64,000 nt of DNA from Gilliamella apicola (GTDB taxonomy: Bacteria > Pseudomonadota > Gammaproteobacteria > Enterobacterales > Orbaceae), in assembly GCF_003202915.1 (NCBI RefSeq), contig NZ_QGLP01000005.1, positions 784,721-848,720 of the forward strand, read 5' to 3'. Of the stretch, positions 38,268 to 48,468 are shown piece by piece. Under the pieces are notes generated by a model. It saw nothing but the letters and a program-made list of their open reading frames with translations, made no database searches and was not told where the DNA came from. The translations under genes were made by a program, and so were the position numbers. Position 1 is the first letter of the stretch. The number at the start of each line of letters is the position of its first letter.

Positions 38268-40415
38268 TTAATGTGACATGGTTGTTTTAACGCCGCCTTC
38301 AGGAATAGGCACATAAGCGGTTTCTTTATCGGTTCTTTGTTTATTATTACGCACTTTAAGTGCCGTTTTAATACCAAAGAAGATAATGCTATACACAACC
38401 ACTAAGAACAAGATACTTAAACCAGCATTAGTGTAATTATTAATAACAATGTGGTGCATATTATCTATCTGTTTTGCAGTTAGTTCGCTACCTTCGGCAA
38501 TTCGACGATTATACTCATTAGCCAAATAGAAGAACCCTTCTAGATTTGGATCGTTGCTGAAAAGTTTAAGTGCTAATGCCCAAGTAGTACAAATCAATAA
38601 CCAAACTGCCGGTATAACGGTTACCCAAATATATTGAGCTCGTTTCATCTTAATTAATACCACGGTTGCTAATACTAACGCTACAGCTGCTAACATTTGG
38701 TTGGAAATACCAAATAATGGCCATAAGCTCTTAACACCACCTAATGGATCTACCACTCCTTGGTAAAGTAGATATCCCCATAAACCAACACATCCTAAAG
38801 TACCAATGAAACCAGCAATAAGTGAATCGGTTTTTTTCAAGAATGGCACAAAGTTACCTAAAAGGTCTTGCAACATGAAACGCCCAGAACGAGTACCTGC
38901 ATCAAGCGCAGTTAAAATAAACAATGCTTCAAATAAGATACCAAAGTGATACCAAAAGCCCATATTTGCCCCAGGAAGAATTTGATGGAACACATGTGCA
39001 ATACCGACTGCTAAGGTTGGTGCGCCACCGGCACGATTTAATACTGATGGTTCGCCAATATCTTTAGCTGTTTGTAAAATTTGCTCAGGTGAAATCACAA
39101 ATCCCCACGAACTCACAGTTGCAGCCGCATGAGCTGTCACATCATGTAGTTGTGTCATAATCATTGCCGCATCGCCAGTACCTAATTTATGTAAATCAGG
39201 CATGGTAATTCCTAGCGCCGCCGGTGGCGTATTCATGGCAAAATATAAACCTGGCTCAATAATAGATGCCGCAACTAATGCCATTATAGCTACGAAAGAT
39301 TCCATTAACATGGCACCATAACCGATAAAACGCGCATCGGTTTCATTGGCAAGTAATTTTGGCGTTGTACCTGATGAAATCAAAGCATGGAAACCAGAAA
39401 CCGCGCCACAAGCAATAGTAATAAATAAGAATGGGAATAAAGCTCCTTTCCAAACAGGGCCTGTGCCATCAACATATTTCGTTACGTCTGGCATTTTCAA
39501 ATCAGGGTTTAAAATAACAATACCGATAGCTAAACCAACGATTACCCCAATTTTTAAGAAAGTGGCTAGATAATCGCGTGGGGCGAGAATTAACCATACC
39601 GGCAACATCGCAGAAACTAAGGCATAACCAACTAAGGTGAAAGTAATCGTGGTTGCTTTGAAAGTTAATGCTGGTCCCCAATATGGGTCATGGGCAATAA
39701 CACCACCAAACCAGATAGATAAAACTAGTAATACAATCCCAATTATTGAAACTTCTAAAACACGGCCTGGTCTTAAGTATCGCATATAAATACCCATAAA
39801 TAATGCGATTGGCACGGTCGAACAAACAGTAAATACGCCCCAAGGGCTTTCAGCTAATGCTTTAACAACAATCAACGCTAATACAGCTAAAATAATTAAC
39901 ATGATTAAGAAACAACCAAACAAAGCTATTGTTCCCGGAATTGGCCCCATTTCTTCTTTAATCATTTCACCTAAAGATGAACCATTGCGACGTGATGATA
40001 AAAATAGCACCATGAAATCTTGTACTGCGCCAGCCAATACTACGCCGGCTAATAACCAAAGTGTCCCGGGTAAATAACCTACTTGGGCGGCAAGTACTGG
40101 GCCAACAAGCGGGCCTGCACCAGCTATTGCAGCAAAATGGTGTCCAAACAATACATATTTATTGGTTGGAACAAAATTTAAACCATCATTGTTAATAACT
40201 GCAGGTGTCGCCCGTGTTGGATCTAACTGCATTACTTTATTGGCGATATACAAACTATAATATCGATAAGCAACTAGATAGACAGACACCGCAGCGGCAA
40301 TAATCCACAATGCACTAATGTGTTCACCTCGGCGTAGTGCTATGACTGCTAAACAGCAAGCACCAACGATGGCCAAAATGATCCAAGGTATATGCTTAAG
40401 TATTCTATTATTCAT
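38268..40415 (-). CDS. btsT: Pyruvate/H+ symporter BtsT
   Basis: 715 residues of the CstA family with about 16-18 membrane segments. It follows E. coli BtsT (YjiY, 716 residues) closely, more so than CstA: FKHIPWVIL-like start, RRGEHISALWI, DPTRATPAVINNDGLN, FGHHFAAIAGAGPLVGPVLAAQ, SGTTPKLLANETDARFIGYGAMLMES and a tail ending TDKETAYVPIPEGGVK. BtsT imports pyruvate. Its regulators btsSR lie directly upstream on the same strand, and a candidate BtsR site lies in the 281-base gap. Confidence 0.94.
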   Translation of the reverse strand: MNNRILKHIPWIILAIVGACCLAVIALRRGEHISALWIIAAAVSVYLVAYRYYSLYIANKVMQLDPTRATPAVINNDGLNFVPTNKYVLFGHHFAAIAGAGPLVGPVLAAQVGYLPGTLWLLAGVVLAGAVQDFMVLFLSSRRNGSSLGEMIKEEMGPIPGTIALFGCFLIMLIILAVLALIVVKALAESPWGVFTVCSTVPIALFMGIYMRYLRPGRVLEVSIIGIVLLVLSIWFGGVIAHDPYWGPALTFKATTITFTLVGYALVSAMLPVWLILAPRDYLATFLKIGVIVGLAIGIVILNPDLKMPDVTKYVDGTGPVWKGALFPFLFITIACGAVSGFHALISSGTTPKLLANETDARFIGYGAMLMESFVAIMALVAASIIEPGLYFAMNTPPAALGITMPDLHKLGTGDAAMIMTQLHDVTAHAAATVSSWGFVISPEQILQTAKDIGEPSVLNRAGGAPTLAVGIAHVFHQILPGANMGFWYHFGILFEALFILTALDAGTRSGRFMLQDLLGNFVPFLKKTDSLIAGFIGTLGCVGLWGYLLYQGVVDPLGGVKSLWPLFGISNQMLAAVALVLATVVLIKMKRAQYIWVTVIPAVWLLICTTWALALKLFSNDPNLEGFFYLANEYNRRIAEGSELTAKQIDNMHHIVINNYTNAGLSILFLVVVYSIIFFGIKTALKVRNNKQRTDKETAYVPIPEGGVKTTMSH

Positions 40416-40618
40416 AATAATTCTCTTTATCGCTTTAAAATTAATATCATCTTTCTATCTTTTTAACCTTGTTATTTAGTTACAAAGATTGATGAAATTG
40501 ATGGATATTAACTGCAAATTGTTTTTGAATTTGATTGTCGTTGATCATGAGATAAAGCTTACTTTATGCTCAAGGGTATAGTAATTTTTTAGTTAATTTT
40601 ATGATATGTGAAATTTAC

Positions 40619-40647
40619 TTATAGGTAGAAACCACTATATGAGTGGT
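40619..40647 (-). promoter_or_regulatory. Candidate BtsR binding site upstream of btsT
   Basis: Minus-strand ACCACTCA (40640-40647) then 13 bases then ACCTATAA (40619-40626). From memory, E. coli BtsR binds two direct repeats ACC(G/A)CT(C/T)A with a 13-base linker upstream of btsT. The first half is exact, the second keeps five of eight positions. The same bases also form an inverted repeat AACCACT...AGTGGTT (40630-40648) that could instead be the end of the btsR transcript. About 205-230 bases lie between the site and the btsT start. Confidence 0.5.
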
Positions 40648-40696
40648 TAAAAATGGCTCGTGAACGGTATCGACGAGAAAGTCTCAAATAAAATAT

Positions 40697-41416
40697 TTAT
40701 AACCCTAAAATCTCTTTAAGCGATTTTAAATATCGACGACTCACAGGAACAGCTACATCATTATTTAAAATAATATCAACACTACCAGCTTCATTAAAGC
40801 GAATCTCTTTTAACTTTTTTAAATTGACTAAATATTGTCGATGACAACGAATAAGGGAGGTTTTATCTTCTAAGGTCTTTAACGTCAGTTCAGTGAAATA
40901 TTCGCTGTTATCTTGATTAAAAACATAAATACCACTGACTTTAGATGAAATATAAAAAACATCATCATTAGAGAGTAGATAAATTCGATTGTGGCCAATA
41001 CAAGGTATATATTTTAACTGTTGATCAACACCTGCTAATTGATTTATATCGGCTGCAGGACATTTTTTATGTAAACGACATAATGTTTTATTTAATCTAT
41101 CTTGTTCAATCGGTTTTAATAGATAATCAAAAGCTTGTTCTTCAAATGCTTTAACCGCAAATTCACTATAGGCAGTCAAAAATACAATATGTGGCATAGT
41201 TTGCGGATCTAGCATTGATAACATTTCAAAACCATTTATTTTCGGCATTTGGATATCTAAAAACACAACATCTGGTGCTAAACGATGAATTTCACGAATA
41301 GCATCCATGGCATTATTACACTCTGCGACAATATTAATTTGGTTATCCTTGTCTAACAAACAACGTAAATTTTCGCGGGCAAGTAATTCATCATCAACAA
41401 TAATCACATTTAACAT
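40697..41416 (-). CDS. btsR: Response regulator BtsR (LytTR family)
   Basis: 239 residues. Receiver domain with acidic pair Asp8-Asp9, phosphorylation site Asp54 (VVFLDIQMPK) and Lys101 (DYLLKPIEQD). The C-terminal LytTR DNA-binding domain (about 135-239) shows SKVSGIYVF and LIRCHRQYLVNLKKL. Activated by BtsS, it switches on btsT. Its start shares one base with the btsS stop. Confidence 0.93.
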   Translation of the reverse strand: MLNVIIVDDELLARENLRCLLDKDNQINIVAECNNAMDAIREIHRLAPDVVFLDIQMPKINGFEMLSMLDPQTMPHIVFLTAYSEFAVKAFEEQAFDYLLKPIEQDRLNKTLCRLHKKCPAADINQLAGVDQQLKYIPCIGHNRIYLLSNDDVFYISSKVSGIYVFNQDNSEYFTELTLKTLEDKTSLIRCHRQYLVNLKKLKEIRFNEAGSVDIILNNDVAVPVSRRYLKSLKEILGL

Positions 41417-43110
41417 TAAACCACAACATCCTTAATTAAAGGTAAAGATAACATTACCTTAGTATATTCATCAGGTTTACAGATTATCTTTATACCATAG
41501 TTTTCGCCATAGCGAATCTTAATTCGCTTATCTACTAGATTAAGACCAAGTCCTTTATTATCTTTTTTATTCTCTCGATAATTACCCGCATTATCAATAA
41601 CCTCTAAATTTAAAGTTTTCTCATTTGCACGAGCTCTAATGGTTACCTCGCCTTGACTAATTAATTGTGATGTTCCATGTTTAATGGCATTTTCAACAAT
41701 TGGTTGTAATGAAAATGCTGGTAATTGCGCATCTTCGAGTTGCTGAGGAATATCAAAATTTATACTTAACTGCTCCATAAAACGCATTTTTTCGATTTGC
41801 AGGTAGGCATTGACATGCTCCATTTCATCTTTCAGTGTTACTACTTCATCAGTACGTTTTAAGTTTTTACGAAAAAAGGTTGATAAGTTTTGCACTAATT
41901 GTGATGCTTGTTCTTTATCACGCCTAATGATAGCCAATAAAGTATTCAACGCATTGAATAAGAAGTGAGGATTAACTTGGGCATGTAATAATTTAATCTC
42001 AGTTTTAGACAATAACTGTTTGTAGTATTCATTTTGACCTGCTAGTATCTGGGCGGATAGTAAGCTAGCAATGCCTTCACCTAATGTCCTATTAATTGAG
42101 CTAAATAAAGTATTTTTAGCTTCGTAGAGTTTAATAGTACCAACAACATTATTATTTTCACCCCGTAGCGGAATAACCAGTGTTGCCCCTAAGCGACAAT
42201 TTTTATTAATTGAACATTGATAAGGTTCATGAGCACCATCAAGGTATTTAACATCGTTTTGCTCAATGGCTTCTAAAGTAACATTAGAGGTAATTCGCGT
42301 GCCAGGTAAATGATGATCGTCGCCAACACCAATAAAAGCGAGAATTTTTTCCCGATCGGTTATTGATACGGCTCCGATATCTAACTCTTGATAAATAATT
42401 TCCGCAACTTTAGTACTATTCTTCTGATTAAAACCTTCACGCAATAGACCTTCAGTACTCACTGCGATTTTAAGTGCTTTGGCCGAAAAAGCTGAAGTAT
42501 AGCGTTCAAAGATCGCCCTTCTGTCTAATAAAATTCGCATAAACATGGCTGCACCAATACTATTAGCCACAATCATCGGTACAGCAATGCTACGCACAGC
42601 ATGTAAAACAACATCAAAAGGTCTTGATATTAATAATACTTGAATCATTTCTAACGATTCAACCAAGACACCTAATACTCCCACTAAGAATGGATTATAG
42701 ACTAAGTCAATTCTACCTTTTTTCATTAAGACATAATGGAATAGTCCACTAATTAGCCCGGTCAAAACAGTAGATACCATACAACTTTCGGCAGTGATCC
42801 CCCCTAAAGTATAACGATGAATGCCCCCGGTTATACCAACTAAAAGACCTACTGTAGGGCCACCTAGCAACCCACCTAAAATAGCCCCTATAGCTCGTGT
42901 ATTGGCCATAGTATCTTCAATATGCAAACTGAAATAGCTTCCCATAATGCAAAATAATGAAAATATAAGATAACAAACTAGTTTATGAGGTAAATGGATG
43001 GTGATTTGCATTAAAGGAATGACAATTGGGGTTTTGCTCAATAAATAAGCAATAACCAAATACACGCACATTTGTTGTAAAAGCTGTAAAACCAGATCAA
43101 ACTCAAACAT
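41416..43110 (-). CDS. btsS: Pyruvate-sensing histidine kinase BtsS (LytS type)
   Basis: 564 residues from MFEFDLVLQLLQQMCV; the open frame starts four codons earlier at a GTG, but this ATG matches the E. coli start. The 5TM LytS membrane domain (about 1-200, with GAILGGLLGGPTVGLLVG) is followed by a GAF-like domain (DIGAVSITDREKILAFIGVGDDHHLPG). The kinase core carries the phospho-accepting His in QVNPHFLFNAL and an HATPase (IVENAIKHG, GLGLNLVDKR). E. coli BtsS is a high-affinity pyruvate receptor. It is cotranscribed with btsR. Confidence 0.93.
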   Translation of the reverse strand: MFEFDLVLQLLQQMCVYLVIAYLLSKTPIVIPLMQITIHLPHKLVCYLIFSLFCIMGSYFSLHIEDTMANTRAIGAILGGLLGGPTVGLLVGITGGIHRYTLGGITAESCMVSTVLTGLISGLFHYVLMKKGRIDLVYNPFLVGVLGVLVESLEMIQVLLISRPFDVVLHAVRSIAVPMIVANSIGAAMFMRILLDRRAIFERYTSAFSAKALKIAVSTEGLLREGFNQKNSTKVAEIIYQELDIGAVSITDREKILAFIGVGDDHHLPGTRITSNVTLEAIEQNDVKYLDGAHEPYQCSINKNCRLGATLVIPLRGENNNVVGTIKLYEAKNTLFSSINRTLGEGIASLLSAQILAGQNEYYKQLLSKTEIKLLHAQVNPHFLFNALNTLLAIIRRDKEQASQLVQNLSTFFRKNLKRTDEVVTLKDEMEHVNAYLQIEKMRFMEQLSINFDIPQQLEDAQLPAFSLQPIVENAIKHGTSQLISQGEVTIRARANEKTLNLEVIDNAGNYRENKKDNKGLGLNLVDKRIKIRYGENYGIKIICKPDEYTKVMLSLPLIKDVVV

Positions 43111-43126
43111 AACTATAACCACGACA

Positions 43127-43151
43127 CAAAACCGTCGACCAAAGTCGACGG
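43127..43151 (-). terminator. bglX terminator
   Basis: Minus-strand CCGTCGAC-TTTG-GTCGACGG followed by TTTTGTG, 13 bases past the bglX stop. It separates bglX from btsS on the same strand. Confidence 0.75.
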
Positions 43152-43163
43152 AGGCTGCTAATT

Positions 43164-45440
43164 TTAATTATCCAGTAAAATAAATGATTGCTTATTCTTA
43201 GTTGTGGAATCTGAACCTACAAACACGTTAAATTTCCCGGGCTCGGCAACATATTGCATTTTATCATTCCAGAATTTTAACTGGTCATATTGGATAACAA
43301 ATTTCACTTGGCCTTTTTCGTGAGGTTTAAGTGATATTGGTTCAAATCCAATTAACTCTTTTACCGGTCGACTTACTGATGCCGTAACATCTTGCAAATA
43401 TAACTGAATAACTTGTGAACCCACTTTTTCGCCAATATTTTCGACATTGGCAATAACTTCAATTTCGCCATTTGCTGACATTTCAGTTTTAGATAATGAA
43501 AAATCTATAGCAAAATCAGTATAACTTAGGCCATAACCAAATGGAAATAATGGTTCATTAGGGCTATCAAAATAAGAAGTAGTATATTTACCCATATTAA
43601 CGGTACCATGTGGTCGGCCGGTTTTTAAATGGCTGTAGTAAACTGGGATTTGACCAACATTATCAGGAAAAGACATCGGTAATTTACCTGATGGGTTGTA
43701 ATCACCAAATAAAACATCGGCAACCGCATTTCCCCCCTCTGTACCTAAGAACCAAGTTTCTAGCATGGCATCAGCTTGTTGATATTCTTCTTTTACGGTC
43801 AGTGGACGACCATTCATTAGTGCAATAATTAGTGGTTTACCGGTCGCTTTTAATGCCTTAATTAACCGCTTTTGGCTAGCAGGCAAATTCAGTTCGGTAC
43901 GGCTTGATGATTCATGTGCCATGCCTTGAGCTTCACCAACAAATAGGACAACAGCATCCGACTGTTTAGCTTGAGCAACGGCTTCGGCAATCATCTCCTC
44001 TGGTGGTCTTTGATCAAATTTGTTCATCTCGCCATATAAATTTAAAAATTTATATAGATTAGGATCATCCGAGATATTAGCCCCCCATGCATAGCTAACT
44101 AATTTGGGATTAACAACCGCATTTTTAATTCCGTCCAACGGTGTTACCGCTAAATTAGCACGACCAGCACCTGACCAACTGCCTAAGATGTCACGTTTTG
44201 AATCAGCTAATGGTCCTATCACAGCAATTTTTTTATTTTTATCTAATGGCAGAATGTTATTATCATTTTTTAACAATACGATACTACGACGAGCAACATC
44301 TCTAGCCTCAACCCGATGTAGGCGATCATTGGCAAACATGGCTTCAATAGCAAAATTAGGATCTAAATTTCGATACGGATTTTTAAATAATCCCATATCA
44401 TATTTGAGCTCTAACACATGGCGACAAGCTTGGTTGACCTGCTCCTCTGCAATGGCACCTTCATTAACTAATTCTGGTAAAAACTGTAAAAAATACTCAT
44501 CGTTCATACTGATATCAATACCCGCTTGGATTGCAAGACGAACGGCATCTTTAGCATCTTTTGCCACGCCATGATTAATTAATTCACGGATAGCTCCATG
44601 GTCACTAACAATTACTCCATCAAAGTGCCACTGGTTACGCAATACTTCGGTTAATAACCAATGATTAGCCGTAGCTGGAATACCATTAACACTAACAAGC
44701 GCAACCATAACTGCTCGGCTACCAGCATCCACCGCGGATTTGTAAGGTACTAGATACTCTTGGAACATTTTTCGTTCACTCATATCTGTACTGTTATATT
44801 CACGCCCTGCTTCAACCGCACCATAAAGTGCGAAATGTTTAACGGTTGTGACTAATGATTTTTTATCCTCTAGTGACTGTTTTTGCATTTTTTCGACAAA
44901 AATCCGCCCGGCTTCCGACGCTAAATAAGGATCTTCGCCAAAACCTTCCGATACTCGCCCCCACCGCGGATCGCGGGTAATATCAACCATTGGTGCCCAA
45001 GTCAAATTAAGTCCATCAGATGTTGCTTCATCAGCTGATACTTCAGCAGTTTTAGCAATAGCATTACGATCCCAAGTGGCGGCAATGCCTAAATTAATCG
45101 GGAAGACTGTTCGATGACCGTGAACAATATCAAAGCCAAAATAAACGGGAATTTTGTTGGGTGATTTTAATGCTCTTTCTTGCATCCGCGAGAGATCCGG
45201 CTCAACTACAGTATTAAAAATCCCCCCGATTTCCCCAGCTTCAATTTGATCGAGAACTTTGTCTAGCGTTAAAGCACCACCCACGCTAATTAGCCTCAGT
45301 TGCCCCACTTTTTCTTTAATGGTCATTTTTGACATCAAGTCATCAATAAACACTTTTTTTTCTTCATTATTGGGATTTTGTGCTAATAAAGGATATGAAA
45401 AAATAGAAAAAACGAAAAATAAAATTAATTTTTTCATCAT
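43164..45440 (-). CDS. bglX: Periplasmic beta-glucosidase BglX (GH3)
   Basis: 758 residues. Signal peptide to about residue 20 (FSYPLLA/Q). GH3 N-terminal barrel with GFDIVHGHRTVFP, KHFALYG and the nucleophile Asp280 in GVIVSDHGAI; GH3 C-terminal sandwich (VVLFVGEAQGMAHESSSRTELNLP, ETWFLGTEGGNAVADVLFGDYNPSGKLPMSFP); fibronectin III-like end. It hydrolyses beta-linked glucosides in the periplasm, plausibly releasing glucose from plant oligosaccharides in a gut setting. It matches E. coli BglX (765 residues) along its length. It is a single-gene unit with its own terminator. Confidence 0.94.
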   Translation of the reverse strand: MMKKLILFFVFSIFSYPLLAQNPNNEEKKVFIDDLMSKMTIKEKVGQLRLISVGGALTLDKVLDQIEAGEIGGIFNTVVEPDLSRMQERALKSPNKIPVYFGFDIVHGHRTVFPINLGIAATWDRNAIAKTAEVSADEATSDGLNLTWAPMVDITRDPRWGRVSEGFGEDPYLASEAGRIFVEKMQKQSLEDKKSLVTTVKHFALYGAVEAGREYNSTDMSERKMFQEYLVPYKSAVDAGSRAVMVALVSVNGIPATANHWLLTEVLRNQWHFDGVIVSDHGAIRELINHGVAKDAKDAVRLAIQAGIDISMNDEYFLQFLPELVNEGAIAEEQVNQACRHVLELKYDMGLFKNPYRNLDPNFAIEAMFANDRLHRVEARDVARRSIVLLKNDNNILPLDKNKKIAVIGPLADSKRDILGSWSGAGRANLAVTPLDGIKNAVVNPKLVSYAWGANISDDPNLYKFLNLYGEMNKFDQRPPEEMIAEAVAQAKQSDAVVLFVGEAQGMAHESSSRTELNLPASQKRLIKALKATGKPLIIALMNGRPLTVKEEYQQADAMLETWFLGTEGGNAVADVLFGDYNPSGKLPMSFPDNVGQIPVYYSHLKTGRPHGTVNMGKYTTSYFDSPNEPLFPFGYGLSYTDFAIDFSLSKTEMSANGEIEVIANVENIGEKVGSQVIQLYLQDVTASVSRPVKELIGFEPISLKPHEKGQVKFVIQYDQLKFWNDKMQYVAEPGKFNVFVGSDSTTKNKQSFILLDN

Positions 45441-45649
45441 AATGAGTAATTTTATAGTTAAGAGGATAGATAACTCGATAGCATAACGTATTTAATTAAA
45501 AAAATCCTGTTCTTTAAAAATAACCAGCCAAAATATAAAGTCTAAAGCATTTATTCTTAAAAAAAGATCTGAAAAAAGTACGTTTCTAAAGTTATTTGGT
45601 GATTGATTGAGAAGAGAGATAAAAATTGCCGAGCAAAGTTTTTCAAATT

Positions 45650-45782
45650 TTGTTTTCAACACTTTGTTTTTAACACAATGTTATTAATACAATGTTTTTA
45701 ACAGAATGTTTTTAACACAATGTTTTTAACAGAATGTCTTTAATACTATGTCTTCAAGACAATATTTTTAAAACTATGTCAG
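45650..45782 (+). repeat. 14-bp minisatellite between yajQ and bglX
   Basis: About nine and a half head-to-tail copies of a 14-base unit, best copy ATGTTTTTAACAGA, alternating with ATGTTTTTAACACA; outer copies are diverged. The run occupies most of the gene-free stretch 45441-45807. No reading frame is maintained (14 is not a multiple of three). It might affect expression of bglX, whose start is about 210 bases away, but nothing shows this. Confidence 0.88.
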
Positions 45783-45807
45783 CAATTATTATGAATAGCA
45801 AAATAGA

Positions 45808-46299
45808 TTAGTCTCGAAAATTAGTAAATTGGAAAGGTTGTCCTAATTCACCATTTTTAACTAATGCCATGGTCGCTTGTAAATCATCACGTGACTTACC
45901 AGTGACACGAACCTGCTCGCCTTGTACTTGCGCTTGCACTTTAAGTTTACTATCTTTAATTAGTTTAACTATCTTTTTAGCTAACTCTTTATCGATACCT
46001 TGTTTTAGTTTGACAGTAATGCTATAAAATTTTCCGCTATGTTCCATCTCTTCTGGAATCTCTAGCGCACCGCCATCAATACCACGTTTAGCCAGCTTAT
46101 CGCGTAAAATATCTAATAGCTGTTGGACTTGGAAATCAGATTGGCTAGTTGCCTTGATGGTTTCATTTTTTTCATTGAGTTCAAAAGATGCTTCGACATT
46201 TTTAAAATCCCAACGAGTTGCCAATTCACGAGTCGCATTATCGACACCGTTTTTTACTTCTGGCATTTGAATTTCTGACACAATATCAAAAGAAGGCAT
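45808..46299 (-). CDS. yajQ: YajQ family nucleotide-binding protein
   Basis: 163 residues with two RRM-like halves. The start [23 protein letters not shown] and [40 protein letters not shown] segments are the family hallmarks. YajQ proteins bind nucleotides or RNA, and in Xanthomonas cyclic-di-GMP; the role here is unproven. GAGGAAAA ribosome site. Confidence 0.94.
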   Translation of the reverse strand: MPSFDIVSEIQMPEVKNGVDNATRELATRWDFKNVEASFELNEKNETIKATSQSDFQVQQLLDILRDKLAKRGIDGGALEIPEEMEHSGKFYSITVKLKQGIDKELAKKIVKLIKDSKLKVQAQVQGEQVRVTGKSRDDLQATMALVKNGELGQPFQFTNFRD

Positions 46300-46356
46300 A
46301 AATTTTCCTCTTCTAATCGTTATAAGTATTAATTATTCTAAACAACTCTTTTAGTG

Positions 46357-46379
46357 GCCGCCACAATATTTACGGCGGC
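46357..46379. terminator. Hairpin between dapD and yajQ
   Basis: GCCGCC...GGCGGC with an 11-base loop, 14 bases past the dapD stop. GC-rich against an AT-rich background, but no T-run follows on the minus strand. Confidence 0.4.
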
Positions 46380-46392
46380 TTTATAATTAAGA

Positions 46393-47217
46393 TTAATCGA
46401 TAGTACGAAGTAATTCGTTAATGCCAACTTTACCTAAAGTTTTAGCATCTACTTTTTTAACAATTACTGCACAATAGAGACTGTATTTACCATCTTTAGT
46501 TGGTAAGTTACCTGACACCACAACCGAACCAGCTGGTACACGACCGTAATGAACTTCGCCGGTTGCCCGATCATAAATTTTGGTACTTTGACCAATAAAT
46601 ACGCCCATTGAGATGACACTGCCTTCTTCAACAATCACACCCTCAACGATTTCACTACGTGCCCCAATAAAGCAGTTATCTTCGATAATTGTTGGGTTCG
46701 CTTGTAGTGGTTCTAATACACCACCGATACCAACACCGCCAGATAAATGAACATTTTTACCGATTTGCGCACATGAGCCAACAGTTACCCATGTATCAAC
46801 CATGGTACCTTCATCAACATAAGCACCAATATTTACATAAGATGGCATTAACACTGTATTACGAGCAACGTAAGCTCCTTTACGCGCAATCGCAGATGGA
46901 ACGACGCGGAAGCCTTCTTGTTGGAAGCGGGCTTGATCATAATCAGCAAATTTTAATGGTACTTTGTCATAATAATTGGTTGCACCGCCATCAATAAGTT
47001 GGTTTTCATTAATACGGAAAGAGAGTAACACAGCTTTTTTTAACCATTGATGAGTCACCCAATCGCCATTAATCTTTTCTGCGACACGCATTTTACCGCT
47101 GTCTAATAAAGCGATACATTGATTAATTGCATCACGTGTTACTTTATCAACATTTGAAGGTGTCATTTCAGCACGACGTTCAAATGCTGCCTCAATAATA
47201 GTTTGTAATTGTTGCAT
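46393..47217 (-). CDS. dapD: Tetrahydrodipicolinate N-succinyltransferase
   Basis: 274 residues, the same length as in E. coli. Transfers succinyl from succinyl-CoA in the lysine/diaminopimelate pathway. The left-handed beta-helix hexapeptides are visible ([28 protein letters not shown] begins at about 127) together with [12 protein letters not shown] and the [11 protein letters not shown] block. AAGGAAACG ribosome site. Confidence 0.96.
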   Translation of the reverse strand: MQQLQTIIEAAFERRAEMTPSNVDKVTRDAINQCIALLDSGKMRVAEKINGDWVTHQWLKKAVLLSFRINENQLIDGGATNYYDKVPLKFADYDQARFQQEGFRVVPSAIARKGAYVARNTVLMPSYVNIGAYVDEGTMVDTWVTVGSCAQIGKNVHLSGGVGIGGVLEPLQANPTIIEDNCFIGARSEIVEGVIVEEGSVISMGVFIGQSTKIYDRATGEVHYGRVPAGSVVVSGNLPTKDGKYSLYCAVIVKKVDAKTLGKVGINELLRTID

Positions 47218-47434
47218 TTCTCGTTTCCTTTAACTTTAAGTCCGTTAGCAAATTTAATTGGGCAAACAGTATAATATAATATGCGGTTATTTTTAAGAGG
47301 TTTATCGTATTATTGCAATTTCTCAAAAACGTTAAATTATTTGGAATAACTTTCACAAAAGCTGAGCAAAATTTAACACACCGTTTTATTTGAAGATAGA
47401 GTTTAAGCCTCTTTAAATTTTATAACAAAAAATA

Positions 47435-47911
47435 ATGCAAAACGGTGGATTTTCTTTACTAGAACTTTTATTGGTGATCTGTATTGCCGCTATTTTAGCT
47501 TCAATCGGTATACAGCATTGGAAAGATTTACAACTGCGTAATGAACTCTTCACCACCACTAAACAATTAGCCTATTTTTTGGAAGAAGTTCAAACCAAAG
47601 CTTACCATGCCAACAAAAACGTTCACGTCTATTATTTTTTAACACCTTGGTGTTTGAGTATCAGTAAAGGCGAAAAACCGGCCACTTGCCAAGAAGGTAC
47701 CGCCTATTTTATGAAGCCCAACAATTCCGTTGAATTAAGTGATTTAACTGATAAAAAAGCTATTTCCTTTTGGGGCAGGAAAAATATGGCACAAACAGGT
47801 ACAATCGAATTACACAACGCCATTGGTACCACGCAAATTATCATTTCATATCGTGGACGAATTCGATTTTGTAAGAAGAATAGTTATTTGCCTGGACTAC
47901 CACAATGTTGA
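47435..47911 (+). CDS. ppdA: Prepilin-type pseudopilin PpdA
   Basis: 158 residues. A type IV prepilin leader with cleavage before Phe (GG/FSLLELLLVI) and the conserved Glu5, then one hydrophobic helix. Four Cys lie in the mature domain. First of four small overlapping pseudopilin genes in the E. coli order ppdA-ppdB-ygdB-ppdC. Such minor pilins prime type IV pilus or competence-type fibres; assembly genes are elsewhere. The stop overlaps the ppdB start. Confidence 0.88.
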   Translation: MQNGGFSLLELLLVICIAAILASIGIQHWKDLQLRNELFTTTKQLAYFLEEVQTKAYHANKNVHVYYFLTPWCLSISKGEKPATCQEGTAYFMKPNNSVELSDLTDKKAISFWGRKNMAQTGTIELHNAIGTTQIIISYRGRIRFCKKNSYLPGLPQC

Positions 47912-48468
47912 AACAAAATGGATTTTCGCTATTTGAAATGTTGTTAAGTATTAGCATTTCTAGCCTCATTTTCATTGGCACCTCGACATTTTACAGTAAG
48001 TTACAATCCGTTTTGCTTCAACAAAATCTTAATATTCATCTCCAAAAAAATATTCACCAAGGAGTGGCTAGTATCGCTAAAGATTTAAAACGTGCGGGAT
48101 TTATCGCCAATCAACCAGAAAAAATGAAGAAGCTAGCCATTGAAATTAATACTTTCGCTAATTGTTACATTTTCCGCTATGACAGCGAAATTCGTAATGA
48201 TTGGGTTTATGATCGTCTCAATCCGACTAACTCGGATATCTTCGTCTATCGTTTTTATAAAAATAATCTGGAATATAAGGTAGGTGCAGCTAATTGTGAA
48301 GGAAGCAATTGGGAAAAAATATTCGATCCTAACGACATCAAAATAACCCAATTTTCGGTCAAACAACAGAGCAATCATTTTGAGGTAACTATTAGTGCTG
48401 AATTGAAAAATAACAATAAAATTAAATATCAAACGGTAACCATTATCAAAAATGAAAATCCATTGTAA
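47905..48468 (+). CDS. ppdB: Prepilin-type pseudopilin PpdB
   Basis: 187 residues, starting MLKQNGFSLFEMLLSISISSLIFIG: short leader, Gly/Phe cleavage, Glu5. PilW-like minor pilin. It overlaps ppdA by seven bases and ygdB by 17. Confidence 0.86.
   Translation: MLKQNGFSLFEMLLSISISSLIFIGTSTFYSKLQSVLLQQNLNIHLQKNIHQGVASIAKDLKRAGFIANQPEKMKKLAIEINTFANCYIFRYDSEIRNDWVYDRLNPTNSDIFVYRFYKNNLEYKVGAANCEGSNWEKIFDPNDIKITQFSVKQQSNHFEVTISAELKNNNKIKYQTVTIIKNENPL

Noticed and set aside
44104-44574. 156-codon plus-strand frame
   Set aside because: Antisense to bglX, whose GH3 motifs are intact; no recognisable domain.
45650-45782. CRISPR array
   Set aside because: Units are 14 bp with no spacers; head-to-tail minisatellite, and no cas genes nearby.
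48133-48432. 99-codon minus-strand frame
   Set aside because: Antisense to ppdB with no supporting motif.
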